This document shows, in pieces, positions 1 to 11,640 of a stretch of DNA of 64,000 nt. The stretch is from Astropecten irregularis. Its lineage: Eukaryota; Echinodermata; Asteroidea; Paxillosida; Astropectinidae. Within the stretch, counting starts at the first letter, position 1. Each line of letters opens with the position of its first letter. The notes under the pieces were generated by a model. The model did no database searches and was not told where the DNA came from. It saw nothing but the letters and a program-made list of their open reading frames with translations. Location: the NCBI GenBank assembly GCA_963971285.1, contig OZ020255.1:19747046-19811045 (forward strand). The letters are read 5' to 3'. The position numbers and the translations under genes are program-made.

Positions 1-2771
1 GCAGATGAAGAGGACATTTCATGAACTGCAATCCCATCCCATTAATGTCTACAATACTTCCGGGACCACTGTTTGGGAAGCTTGCAGAGACTCAACGCTG
101 GCGCGTTCTGATTGCACGATAAAGGACCAAGGCCTCTGTAAGATGGAAATTAACATTTACAGAGCGTGGAGGCTCATAGTACCTACTATATGCCATCGAT
201 CTTGGTGCTGAGCGAACTAGACCTGAACATATTTCACGCAGTCTGAACACCGACAGCTTCAATATTGGTTTCTAAAGCATGACTAATTAACCACATTAAA
301 TCCATATCTAGTTTAAAGGGCAAATATTGCATTATCGGTCTGCCGAGTGAAGAGTACGGGTCATCTCTATCCGTTTGTATACACAGATCTTTATGTCATT
401 CATTAATTATTATTGCATAAGAAATTCCATACGTTTCACTTGTAATTTTGAAATATAAAAAAGAGATGAACGGATGTGACGTCACTGTGACGCAAAATAA
501 AAAAAGAATACAAAATAAGCGAAATTTATGTTATTACATTATATTATTCACGAGCATTGCAAAAGTTGACTATTCGAGTTGTTAGCTCCAGAGTGACGTC
601 ACTCAGATAGCGCCATCTTGAGTCAGCAAACTGGAAGTCAACACGTGTCCATTCATTTCACCACATCGTATAATAATGTATTCGCTATGGATTTGGAAAC
701 TGCCCGCAAGGTTTAGGTACTCTGAAGCAAACATATGTTTCCCTATACCGCAAAGTCTAACATCGCCGGCACGCAGAGTAAGTTACGAATTATCTCGATT
801 CTCGAGCAAGTTCATTCAAAAATGCATGCGTTGCGTTTCAAGGGCGCCCTCTTGCATCCTCTTGGGTTCCGCATCAAATTTCAACATTCACTTAATAGTC
901 GCGCTTGATTTGAAAGAAACACATAGCTGTAACAGTCTATGACTACGGTAACAGAAAATAAACACTGGTCACTTGCCTTGGATAAAGATGCCTAATAAAT
1001 ACATATGCTTCAATAAATTCAAAATGATTGCAAATGAATGCCACCAATTGTATGAGAATGTCACTAATGAGACGAGATCGAAGAATAATGGTCATCATAT
1101 AAACACAGTTTTGTAACACATTTTGTCACGATCTGTGACAATGTCACAAGGTGTCACATTGTCACAATGACGGTTATTGGCTACATAGCCCAAGGGCCAT
1201 CTTTCAACATTCGATATCACTACACGTTCACCACCGTTGGCATTAAAACAGAAGGATTTTTTATTAGAGATAACGAATTCAGATTTTTGTTTTTTACTCG
1301 GAGACAACACAAAGCCACCGCCACAAATATTATCTCAACTTTGATTGATTCAAAACCATAAAAATATTGTTATTATTTTATTGCGAATGCTTGGAACTAA
1401 TTAAATTTAGAGGAACAAATGTTGTTTGTACAATGAGGGGTTGACAAACCTTAAAGAAATATCACAGAGATGATGGGCGAAAAATACAAAGATTGCGAAT
1501 TTTATTAAAACAAATATTGTTCCGAGTAATTTGAAGTAATGCGAGGGCGTTCAATCAAATTAGATGTACTACGTCGCATCTTTGAAATTACACAATACTA
1601 CAGACGGACCTTTCCCGTGTCGAGTTATACTTAAATTCGCATTTACATTATAGATTGTTGCTTGTCAGCCAGCATTTGCGCGGCAATCGGCTATTCTGTT
1701 CAATTTCGATGGAGCAGCTTTCGAGCTGCGATATACAGCATGGACTGATGGTTATTAAAGAGAATCCGACTCGAGATGGCGTGCAATTTATTAGACGGGG
1801 AGGGGGAGGAGTTAGGTATAGAAGAAAAAAATCTTCGGACTGACTTTGCCGTATCTTGTTCCATTACACACTGATACTAAATCTTGTCAATGCCCATATG
1901 CCGGGAGAGGGCTTTTGGGGTGTTAACCTGGTAGGGTGCTAGCGGGGACGCACCGCCACTTTCTGCCGAGGGCAGATTTGGCCGGGTTCATTTTTCAGTA
2001 CCTATAAACCTCCACCATCGACATACTTCTACAGTCTTGTCAGCGCAATCAGTGGACAGGGCTCTAGGGGGCGCAGGGGTCAGAGGCCCCGTATGTATGC
2101 TCTTCCCGTTCCCCTGTAACCGACACCGCTCTATTTTCCCTGTATGTGTGAGTAGCTCGCGTTCTCGTTTTACCAAATAAACACAACTCCTTTTTATATC
2201 AGCCGAGGTGGTTCACACATCCATAGGTAAAAACATTAAAGAAAGAACAAACTAATTCAACGGAATATTTTGTTGAAATAAAGACAAATATGGGAGGTGT
2301 ATCGAAGCAACTGAATTTCATAAGGTAGTTTGGTGACCCGTGAACGGACCTCAATGATAGATTCAAAGCGATCAGTTAACACGTATAGTCCTATGGGGGT
2401 TCATCCTAGCTTTGGCTATAGGGTCAATGAACGTGGTTATCATACGGAGTGAGGAAGAGTCTTCACTAGGGGAAGACATTGCTTTAATACGCAATAAATC
2501 ACGTGGCGTGATCGAATGGCAAATAATTTATGGAAGGCATTGTGTAATCGTTGAGTAGTAAACTCTGATTGCCATTCAAGTGATTGCATTGGTGGAATAT
2601 GTGCACCGTTGATGCCTGAGGTTACATTGGTAGTAATAAGGGGAAAGACAGAGAGATTCTGATAAGAAGAACTCCTGCGAATTACATTTGAAATAGGTCT
2701 GGTACCCTGACTTGTGGGACGAGCTCAAATTGGGAGCAACTAGGACGAGATCATAAGCTTCAACATAGTCT
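1..2771. other. Intergenic, no gene seen
   Basis: AT-rich sequence with two isolated TGACGTCA octamers (near 478 and 594) and the palindrome at 1125. Open frames are under 90 codons and show no domain. Confidence 0.5.
1125..1170. repeat. Short compound palindrome of TGTGAC and GTCACA words
   Basis: TCTGTGACAATGTCACAAGG is followed by TGTCACATTGTCACAATGAC; the two halves are inverted copies with one mismatch. It may be a small hairpin or a cluster of half sites. Confidence 0.5.
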
Positions 2772-2908
2772 GGGGTCTATTTCAACAAACTCATCGTAAC
2801 ATACTATCAATCGTCGGACTTGTGATGCATTGCAGCCCTACGTAGGATACGATTTCCTTCGTAAATCGGGGTTACGATCGATCGTATAGGGCTTCGTGAA
2901 GTCGACAC
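2772..2908. mobile_element. Palindromic MITE with GGGGTC-type ends, copy 1
   Basis: It starts GGGGTCTATTTCAACAAACT and ends CTTCGTGAAGTCGACACC, nearly reverse complements. The inside shares CTATCAATCGT, GATGCATTG, CAGCCCTACGTAGGA and GATCGATCGTA with the copies at 16.2 and 17.2 kb. It is non-coding. Confidence 0.7.
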
Positions 2909-3885
2909 CTGGTGCCTTAATGCCGCTTACAATCGCTGTGATTATGTCTTTGAGATGGCCTTTCTCTACTTGCGTCTAACTATGCAATTGCTCGCCCAGT
3001 ATCACGTGATGTAGCAACAGCGCCCTCAGTCTGGGGAATTAACAAGTTAGCTATGCGTGGGCAGACTACGACGTCAATGAACCAGACCTTCATCAAAATT
3101 AACCGAAATCATGGACGGGCCACACTGAAAACAAAACGATGACGAAACAGCGGCAAGTGAGTAAATGAAGAGCAAAGGATTGGGTTGAACCTCGCCGAAT
3201 GACGTCATGATCTAAACGTCATTCAAAAGCAAAATCCCAGCTAGCTTCATAAAGGTGGAAACTTCCTAATGCTCGGGATACTGAAGGCCTATAATATGCG
3301 CCGGGATCAGCTAAGGGTATAGACAGACCCTCAGGGCCGACATGGAAACCTCTATAGAAAGCCCACAATATATCCTGACAGTGTCTATATCCAGACTGTG
3401 CATAACCCACAGGTACACGTAGTTCTAGTGATTCGTCTCCCTCGGCCTATATCAAACTGTGTAACACACTGGTACGAGTTACAGCGTATACATAAATACA
3501 CATCTAACAATTCTGAACAGTTGACTTGAAATATGATTATCAGAGTGTTCAGCATCGCGCAGGTAAAAACGGCCTCTGTCTTGCTCCGACTTTGTAATTC
3601 AATAAATTTGTATTAATTCAATAAAATTCATAATTTGAAACGGTTTCTGGAAAAGGCCCCATTTATTTTCTAAAACCAAACCTTCATTTGGTGTTTATTG
3701 AACTTTTCTTCAACTTGAAAAGACGTAGGACAAGTACATGTATATGTATTCTGAGTAGTCCGAAAATATAAATTAATTGTAAAACCGCCTTTTGTCTAAT
3801 ACACTAATTCCTTCTCCCAAAAATTTTCATTTCGCGAAAAATGGGGAGTCGGTAAAAATATTATGTATCCAATTGGTGCTATACG

Positions 3886-4243
3886 TTAAAGGTAGTATCA
3901 TACTCTGGTTTTTGTAAAAGAAGTACAAATTCATGGGCAAAAAATGGATACAGTCACAGTCATCTGTGAAAATTTCTGTCCCATACGGTGCCCACTTTTT
4001 GAGAAAATCGTGAAAAACGGCTACAGTATTTCTTAAGTGTTTTCTCTTTTATTTTTGATCTTTTAAAAGATCAAACAGATTTTCGGTCGTTGTTTTATTA
4101 ATTTCTGGATAAATACATCACTTCAGGTGGAACTATTTTAACGGTAGGTTCCTACCAGCACCATCTTCATACCCTGAAAGTTATACGTAAATCTGTGAAC
4201 ATTTCTGTTTTGGTATCTTACCAAAGTATGACACTAGCTTTAA
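3886..4243 (+). mobile_element. MITE of the TTAA family, copy 1
   Basis: It is bounded by TTAA on both sides, with inverted ends AGGTAGTATCATACT... and ...AGTATGACACTAGCT. Inside are the blocks shared by all copies: CAGTCACAGTCATCTGTGAA, CCCATACGGTGCCCAC, the small palindrome GATCTTTTAAAAGATC and ACCCTGAAAGTTATACGTAA. It is non-coding. The TTAA target and short size suggest a non-autonomous DNA transposon mobilised by a piggyBac-like enzyme; this is inferred. Confidence 0.82.
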
Positions 4244-7200
4244 CGTAGGATAAACGGGCTTGGTAACGGGCTGTAAACGAAAGTGGTAAAGAACACCAAT
4301 AGAACGAACATCGTTAAATGGAACTCTCGCATTAGTGTCGCTTCGTGGTGTTGGTCACGATACTAAACATCCGCCTCTACACCGGGTTTAAAATTCATCT
4401 GTACAAATCCCACGCACTTAATATAAAATCATGAATTGTCCATCCTCTCATTTAACCAGCTCACATATTGCAAGGAGCATCATGGTTAATCATTCGTGAT
4501 TCACTTATTTCCAATCCATACAATTTAGAGAAAAATGCAAGGGCATCTCCAAAGAAAAATATGAAGTAATTCGCTGGACTAACACGAACTGTATAAAGTT
4601 CGTGTGCATTCTTATATACACATACGCAACACGGAGCAAACTCTTCAAGGAGGAAAAAGGGGTCATTTGTTTTCATTTGCTTCACCAGAAAAAAAGAGCA
4701 ATTCGTACAGAACTGGCAATCGTCAACATCGGACCGGGGAGAGATTTACCGCCACTTCGCTGAGTAAACGAAGACACAGGACTGCTCGCCCCTGTCATAT
4801 TGGCCCAGCTGCTAGGGCAATATAATTAAACGTATGAAGGTTTATTGGACCAAGGTCTTCAGACTATTCAACGCCAATTGACATTCTCGTCAATTCTAAT
4901 ATAATATGGCTCTACTGGGACGATTATTGGTTGCCTTTCAGCAAATAATGAAGGAAAGGACCCTTTATTAATATCGATATTTCCGTCAAGTGCCTGGCAA
5001 AAACATGGCTTTGTTAGAGGTATAATTTGAACAATTGTTGATCAGAGGTTGGTCTGGAGTTTAGTCACGCACGCTCACAACAACTTACTTGTATGGTTCC
5101 CTTCTACACTCTGCCACATTTCAACTGGAAAACGCGGCAATGCACCTTATTTTTTCGCCAAGTGAGGGCGCCGCATTGCACGCCATCTTAACGTAAAGTA
5201 AAAACCCATACCCATGAGTGCAATAAACAACTTCTTCACAAAATCAAGTACATGTTTACAGATGACGTTAACTGCTAAATAAAACGACTAGTCGTTGAGA
5301 TATATCATGTAGTAATGTAGATAGGCTCCAAGTGGTATGGCACATGTGGAGCTCCGTAGGACTTTAGGCCTACCTGGTTCCTGCCAATTGATACACGGGG
5401 ACAGAAATTACGTCACGACGTATATTTTCATGCTGATATTACATACATTTTGACTCGAGCTATATCAAAGGACGTCATATAGTGGATACATAAAGCTTCG
5501 GCTCGATCATTAATTATGTGCATTTGTTCTTCGAGGTCGAAATAATGTTGGCATTAATATCCACATTAAGGTTCGTATTGTATATCACAATACGTCTGAC
5601 TCAATGTGCAGTACTTCATAGCCCATACGGCTAACATGCACAGCATTTCTCGTGTAGCAGTCGGGCAACGTTAATTTCCGTTGCACCATCTGACCGTCCA
5701 CATCAAGGGTTTCTGAAGACCACTCCAGGAGTGTTATTATTCAGACACGTACAATGCGGTGATTTTCTATCAAGACACAAGTCCGGCCATGACTGAAGAA
5801 AAGCCGAGAAAAAATGAGGTAAAACAATCAAGCACATGCTAATAACATTACGGATGTGCTATCTTGGCTTCAATGACTTGTCATTGAGTATTTCACACCA
5901 TAGGATCGCACATAGCGATGGCATTATGTGCCTCCTCGAACCCATGCTGCCATTTCACTCTATAAAAAAGTGATGCATTATTGTTTCCACCACAGTCCTA
6001 GGACTGAGGTTCGTGGGTTCATCAATTGAGCTCACCAGATTGAAAATTCAGCTGAGGCCAACACGATGAAAATGTAAAGGAAGAAAGGGAAAACAGTCAT
6101 GCATGCCGTGCAATTCAGTCGCTCGTTATACACCGGCACTGCAATCTCGAATTCCCGCGTTTATTAATAATGCATAGTCCGACACCTAGCTCGGTGAAAC
6201 GTTATAACCGGCTGGATTGCTACACTGGGAATGCTGGCAGGTTAATTCCTGTGAGGATCTCCTGGATAAGGTGAAGCTTAGGGTCATAGCTTTGACTGTA
6301 TTAGATCCAGGACTAAAACTCTCTCGGTAAATAACACACAAGCAGGCTGGTAACTCCATTTGAAAAGAACGGGCGCCGGCATTTTGTTTTGTGTCAAACT
6401 CTATTCTGTCTTTGCGTGATGCCGACGCCAAACGATCTGAAATCCTGGAAATAATCAACATGACCTCCTTCGAGACGAAGTGAGAAAGAAAGAGTGAGAC
6501 GAAATCTGGCTTCAAATCCAGAAAATCACTTGCAATTTGCACGAAGGTAGTAGTCAAAGACTGAATTGGCGTGTGACAAATTTGTACTCCCTACGGAGGC
6601 CCCGGAAGGACACGGCCGGCATTCGTTTCCCAATAATAGGGCAGAGTTAGTGTCCACTTCGAAGCCCCCTACGGAGGCCGGAACGCGAGATGACCATCTT
6701 TGATCCCAGCTCAAGGACGCATTAAACAGGACAGAAATCAAAACCAATTTTGGACCGTAGTGGACATGAAACCTTTCTCGTCCGTATAAAAGCCGAAGCC
6801 ATTCTCACGTTTCTAATTCAATTTAAGACCAGAACGTGCAAGTACATCCTTTGCTAGGGTCGCTGGGGCCCTCCACGTCAACAAGTCAATGCAACAATAC
6901 ACGATGTCAGGACAAGAAACAGGACCACAGTTTAGCGATGAGGAACTGTACATACCAAGTCATGCAGACATGGACACGTAGTGCACACACAATCGCGTAT
7001 CATCTAAATCCTGCTTTAATTTCTGATCTTCTGACGACTACGACTTCAGGTTTGTCGAAACGTTGAGGCCATATCTTACATGGTGAAATTATATTCAAAA
7101 GGGAAAAAGAGGCCCAGTGAGAAGTGAGACCGAGCATATAGGCCTTTTCAAACGACGCTTAAAAAACTCCCAACCATTGATACATTTTCTCATGGTTGCA

Positions 7201-7383
7201 AATCTTACAAAACGGTTTATGCTGGCCGTTTTGGCATCCTTTTACACGGCACAGTGTAACATTTCGCAAGCCTCCCTTGAGACGGAACGCGGGTAATCGA
7301 TAAACTATGCATTTTATGAATGTAAACGCTGCTAGTACCATCATAACGATGAGGTTGCGCGTGAAGCGCGCGGTCTGCAAAGG
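4244..7383. other. Intergenic, no gene seen
   Basis: Nothing coding is recognised. The largest frame (123 codons, minus strand, 6186-6557) looks like chance. CCCTACGGAGGCC is repeated near 6589 and 6666. A hammerhead-like word pair lies at 7031-7068. Confidence 0.45.
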
Positions 7384-7766
7384 CCATGGACCTTATCGGA
7401 GATAGCCAAAAATTGGCTGTGCGCAAAGCACTCTGGGAAACGCAGGGTTGTTAGGGCTGGCGCTGAGTGCATAAAACGTATGGACATGAAAATTCAACTA
7501 TAAATAAGTACTCAACTTTACACCGCTGGAACAAGTGACTCGACAGTAACATTCCATGGACCGTTGTGCAGCATCGTTATGCATAACAACTCAAAGCAAG
7601 GCTTTCTTCTAGGAAAAAAATACAACTTTAAACTTCGGGAGCCGGCAGCTATACGAATATACGCGTGTCGATTCGTGTGGTAAAACTTTTAAACCCAATG
7701 TTGCCCACTGTCCTTTGCGCGCGCACGCGCAGCGCGGAAAACAGGCTATCTCCGATAAGGTCCATG
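7384..7766. repeat. Inverted repeat with perfect 23-bp arms bounding 383 bp
   Basis: The left arm 7384-7406 (CATGGACCTTATCGGAGATA, then GCC) is matched exactly in reverse complement at 7744-7766. The inside is non-coding with an ALU-like alternation of CGCGC near 7718-7735. It may be a single-copy MITE; no target duplication was seen. Confidence 0.6.
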
Positions 7767-7884
7767 TAACGCATAGAAAACACACGCATGCGCATTGCAA
7801 AGCACTTCACCCTTGAAAAATTTTGTCGTAGGAGGTACGGTCTGGAACTCGGTCAAAATCTCTCAAGGATTCACCATGGGCGTC

Positions 7885-7995
7885 GGTCACTCTCAAGCAT
7901 TGGTGTCCTTTCACACGATTATACTTTTGTAAGATTTCGCAACCGTGAGAGAATTTCCCAATGCTTGAGTTTTTTTTGGCGTCGTGTGAAAAGGC
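7885..7995. repeat. Small foldback
   Basis: CTCAAGCATTGG at 7892 and CCAATGCTTGAG at 7959 are inverted copies. The following words TCACACGA and TCGTGTGA are also inverted. Confidence 0.45.
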
Positions 7996-10900
7996 CTTAA
8001 GTGAGACTGATAGTTCCTTCGGAACTTACTTCTGCTCGGGAATATTACAGAGAAACAACAAAATCACAAACGAATAACCCCTTGCGAATAACCTCACAGC
8101 GGCAAAAAGACAAGCAATCATTGTGTTGTACTAGCATGGTGCGCAAAGTGATCTTCAACAACTCAAAGGGGATAAAACCACGCAGTGGATTCGGAATAAC
8201 TTGTCTCTCCCTCTAAAAAAAAGAATCAAGATGTTTATTTCACCCTGAAACCCGGAACGAAGAAAAATTGAGGGCCTCTTCCGTATCAGCTGTGGTGTAC
8301 GTAATCGACCAAAAAACGAATGCATTTTTAACGTAGTTTACACACGCAAACTTAAAGTGAGAAGCACATTTATTTAAGACGTCAGTATTGATTATCTTCT
8401 TGAATGGAAGGACAAGAAACTCTCTAAGTTCTGGAGAAGAGAACGCCTTGAGTGTAAAACTACATTTAGACAAGGATCTGACGGAGCTGACAGGAGGTGT
8501 GCCATCACAATTGGTCACTAATGGGGGATGGCGGGTCACAGTTATTTTCCTAACCTAGATGTAAAAACCCTGTGGGAACGTCGGAAGCTGATTTCATATC
8601 CGAGACGGACGGAGGACCCATCGTCTATACCGGAGGTCCCTTAGCCTCGCTGCCAGGCGAGTACGGAGCCTCCGTTATAGGGGGAGGCAGACGAAGCCTC
8701 GTGCAGCTTCCCGCGAGGTCTCAAGCTTTAAATACTGGTCACTGACGGCCAAATACGGACAATAAATAATCGCAGGCTTTGTATCGAGCCTATCACTGGG
8801 AAATCACACAGGATTCGAATCTTCGGCGTCACTACCCTTGCAAAAACCAAGCAGAGGCGATTTATTAAAGAAGAAGAAGAAGATGGAGGAAAGCACTTTG
8901 GCGGAATGATTTATCTGAAACACGGGAAAACCGGCGAAAAAACTAATTTCACAGCAATTCCGTGTAGGTAGGTCCATGCTCCGGTCAATCACTTCCAGTG
9001 CTGTCACGCAAGACCGACAAGAAATGAACGAAAGAGAGAAAAAGCCACTGGCAATGATCGAAAACTCCCGCGTGGATAGACCGCTACGCGGCGCACATCG
9101 CGTGTTACAAACCTTGTCATCCGCTGGCCGATCATCGTGTATTATAAAGTGGTGATTTTGCATTGACGCGTGAAAGAACGAAATGTAAAAAGTCGATTGT
9201 GAGCACGAAGCCGGCCTGAAGTGGTGGTAGAGTTTAGGCAAGGCAAAACAGTTGAATTTTAATGGAAAAAAGCAGCAGTTTGGTACAACTCAGACCATTG
9301 ATAGTGCCATAATCTTCAGTTGCTGCAATCTGTTTGTCAAAACATAATAATACGTTTACCCATGCCATTTCTGGTACACAGACTCACATACTGCTTGCTA
9401 ACCTCTTAAGAGTCTTTGCGCTGTTATAGTCCAAACGCAATGGACGCCAACGCGTTGAAATAATAGAAAAACGCAATGCAACTTGTATCAACAGAACTAG
9501 TGATCTCCAAATGGTCTCTATATTGGGGAAAGTTTGTGATGCAACCAAACCCAAGCCTTCAGATGACGATCTGAAAGAAAAACAACTTTCACGAGGCGAC
9601 AGAAACCTTGGGAACAAACATTGAGTACGGACGGCTGAGCCTCCGATGAAGCGATAAACCTCGTACGCCTATACACATCGGCAACAGTATACCGACGCCG
9701 AAGCTTTATCTTGACAGAGGCCGAGGAAAGATTAAAAGCTCCGGCAGTTCGTTTCCGCAGAGTATGGTCCTGATTTCACGTTCCTGCACCGTGCCCACCG
9801 GCCGTGAAATCGGAACCTGTCATCCTTAGTTCCTATTTTGAAGTATTGTCTCTACTCTCTCTCTATCTACTGATAAGCAAAGTCTCTTATTTAATATCAG
9901 TCTTGTATCTCTAGATTGAGCACGTTTATTTCTTGACAACTTCAAGAATTGCGAAGGCACTATAACTCCAAACCTTGGTTATCAGTTTTAACGCCATGCT
10001 TGGTATACTGTATCTTATCCTTATCTCTGCTGTCGGTAAATTTCTGTTGTGACGTCAGCATGACGTAATCGTACTCTGACACAGATTCAGATTCACTTAG
10101 ATTTGCCTCATATGTGTTTCTTATTGTATCAGTGGGAAACAAAGAAAAAGCGAAAAGAACTTTTCAATTTCTTGCGCGAGTTACGAGGTCTGTTTTGAAA
10201 ATGCCATCAACTTCAATCACATTGATTTGGACATTGCCTGTGGATTGGAGGCAGTCATGAGGCAATGTGGCCGTGACTCGCGTTATCATGCGGTCTGCTG
10301 CGTAAGAAAGACTATAGAATCTCTATAACACACCAGACTGGTTGCTGTGCGCTGATTGGTCAATCGACTTTCAGACAGCTTGCGCCGGCCATCTTTTTTT
10401 TTTTGGGAGGGGGGGGGGTCGAATCTCATACAAGCATTTAAAAAACAAAAAAAATATTAAGGTTTTTTTTTTTTTTTTAAATCAGTACAACCTAAATACG
10501 TCGGTCTACCAAGGTATACGAAAGTGTGAACGACATGAGAGGATCGTGTAGCATAAGGTTCATGTGAAAGCCCTGAAGCCACGCGGAATTTTGCAAATAA
10601 TAGTCGTCGTACCTAATACACAGAGACGACTACGACTACAGCATTTGCAATTTTCAAGGTATCTTTTTGCAGTGAATGTTTAGTTCTAATCCCATACCAG
10701 TAAACTATTACTGAACCAAAAACATTCTTCTCCTAAATATTCTAACCTAATGACGGAACACTAACAATTCCAATATGTTCAGGGGAGTATACATTGTTTT
10801 ATAACCAAGTTGCCACCAATTATTGACAAGAATATTGAAATACTTGTAACGTCTTTGACACATTCAACTTGTTTTGAATGAATCCATCAAATAGCTTAAT

Positions 10901-11094
10901 TAAAGTGTACATTCATGACAGAGTTTCTGTCTCTTTGTACACCTAAGATGGCGTCGTTACAGCGCCACCACTTGACCAATAACAACAACTGCAATCTGGC
11001 AAAATCATCACGTGTAAAGGGGATCTATCACCAATGTGTTGCCCAAGTATGCCAACATAATTATAGTACACTGTTGAAAACAAAACAAAGCACA
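7996..11094. other. Intergenic, no gene seen
   Basis: The open minus-strand frame at 8804-9241 (145 codons) shows no recognisable domain and is low in conserved-looking residues. Apart from the homopolymers near 10.4 kb I see nothing. Confidence 0.45.
10391..10479 (+). repeat. Low-complexity T and G homopolymer tract
   Basis: TTTTTTTTTTTTGGGAGGGG and a later run of 16 T. No other feature. Confidence 0.85.
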
Positions 11095-11640
11095 ATACTT
11101 CTACTTCTACTTCGATAATTGACAGTGCGTCCAATTGGATATCTCATCAATTTGCTTGGCATGTAGGTGTGTGGACCAGTGTAGTTTGATACAAAAACGA
11201 AGGTGTATGTGCTGGTGCAAACAATTGTACAGTGTTTATTTACAATGGAGTTTGGACTTGTTAGAAGGCCTCATTGAGCAGTCCAGCCTTAAATGCATCA
11301 AGACTGTGTGCAGCATGAACCGTGATAGGAATGGAGTTCCACAGTGGGATTGTTCTGGGCATCAATGAGTATCTACATGCATCTATCCGGGAGTTGTAGG
11401 GTAGGAAGCTGTATATTGTGCATCTTCTTGAAGTTGTGTGACAAGGGGTCACATGTGGAACTATTATGAAACCATGTACCACCTTGTACACACATGTGAT
11501 GCTTTGGATTTGTCGGCGTCGTTCTAGTGATGTAGGAAGAAAAACAAAGTAGATCGAAAAAGGTGGAACTTGTCATACAGCATGGCATCGGACGGTAACA
11601 TGCACTTTTGTGCCTGGAGGCTATACGGCATGACAAGATT
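11095..11640 (-). mobile_element. Remnant of a third non-LTR retrotransposon, 3' end
   Basis: On the minus strand, 11534-11261 reads LERRRQIQSITCVYKVVHG, then YSFLPYNSRIDACRYSLMP and RTIPLWNSIPITV, ending FKAGLLNEAF and a stop. This is the C-terminal block of a CR1/RTE-type polyprotein (YK.VHG ... R....Y..S..PR.I.LWN.LP ... F...L). On the minus strand the copy ends in a GAAGTAGAAGTAGAAGTA run at 11097-11117, like the short-repeat tails of such elements. It is 5' truncated. Its reverse-transcriptase family differs from the other two copies in the window. Confidence 0.72.

Noticed and set aside
6186..6557. 123-codon minus-strand frame
   Set aside because: No domain or conserved-looking pattern.
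8804..9241. 145-codon minus-strand frame
   Set aside because: No recognisable domain, no splice context and composition like the flanks; most likely chance.
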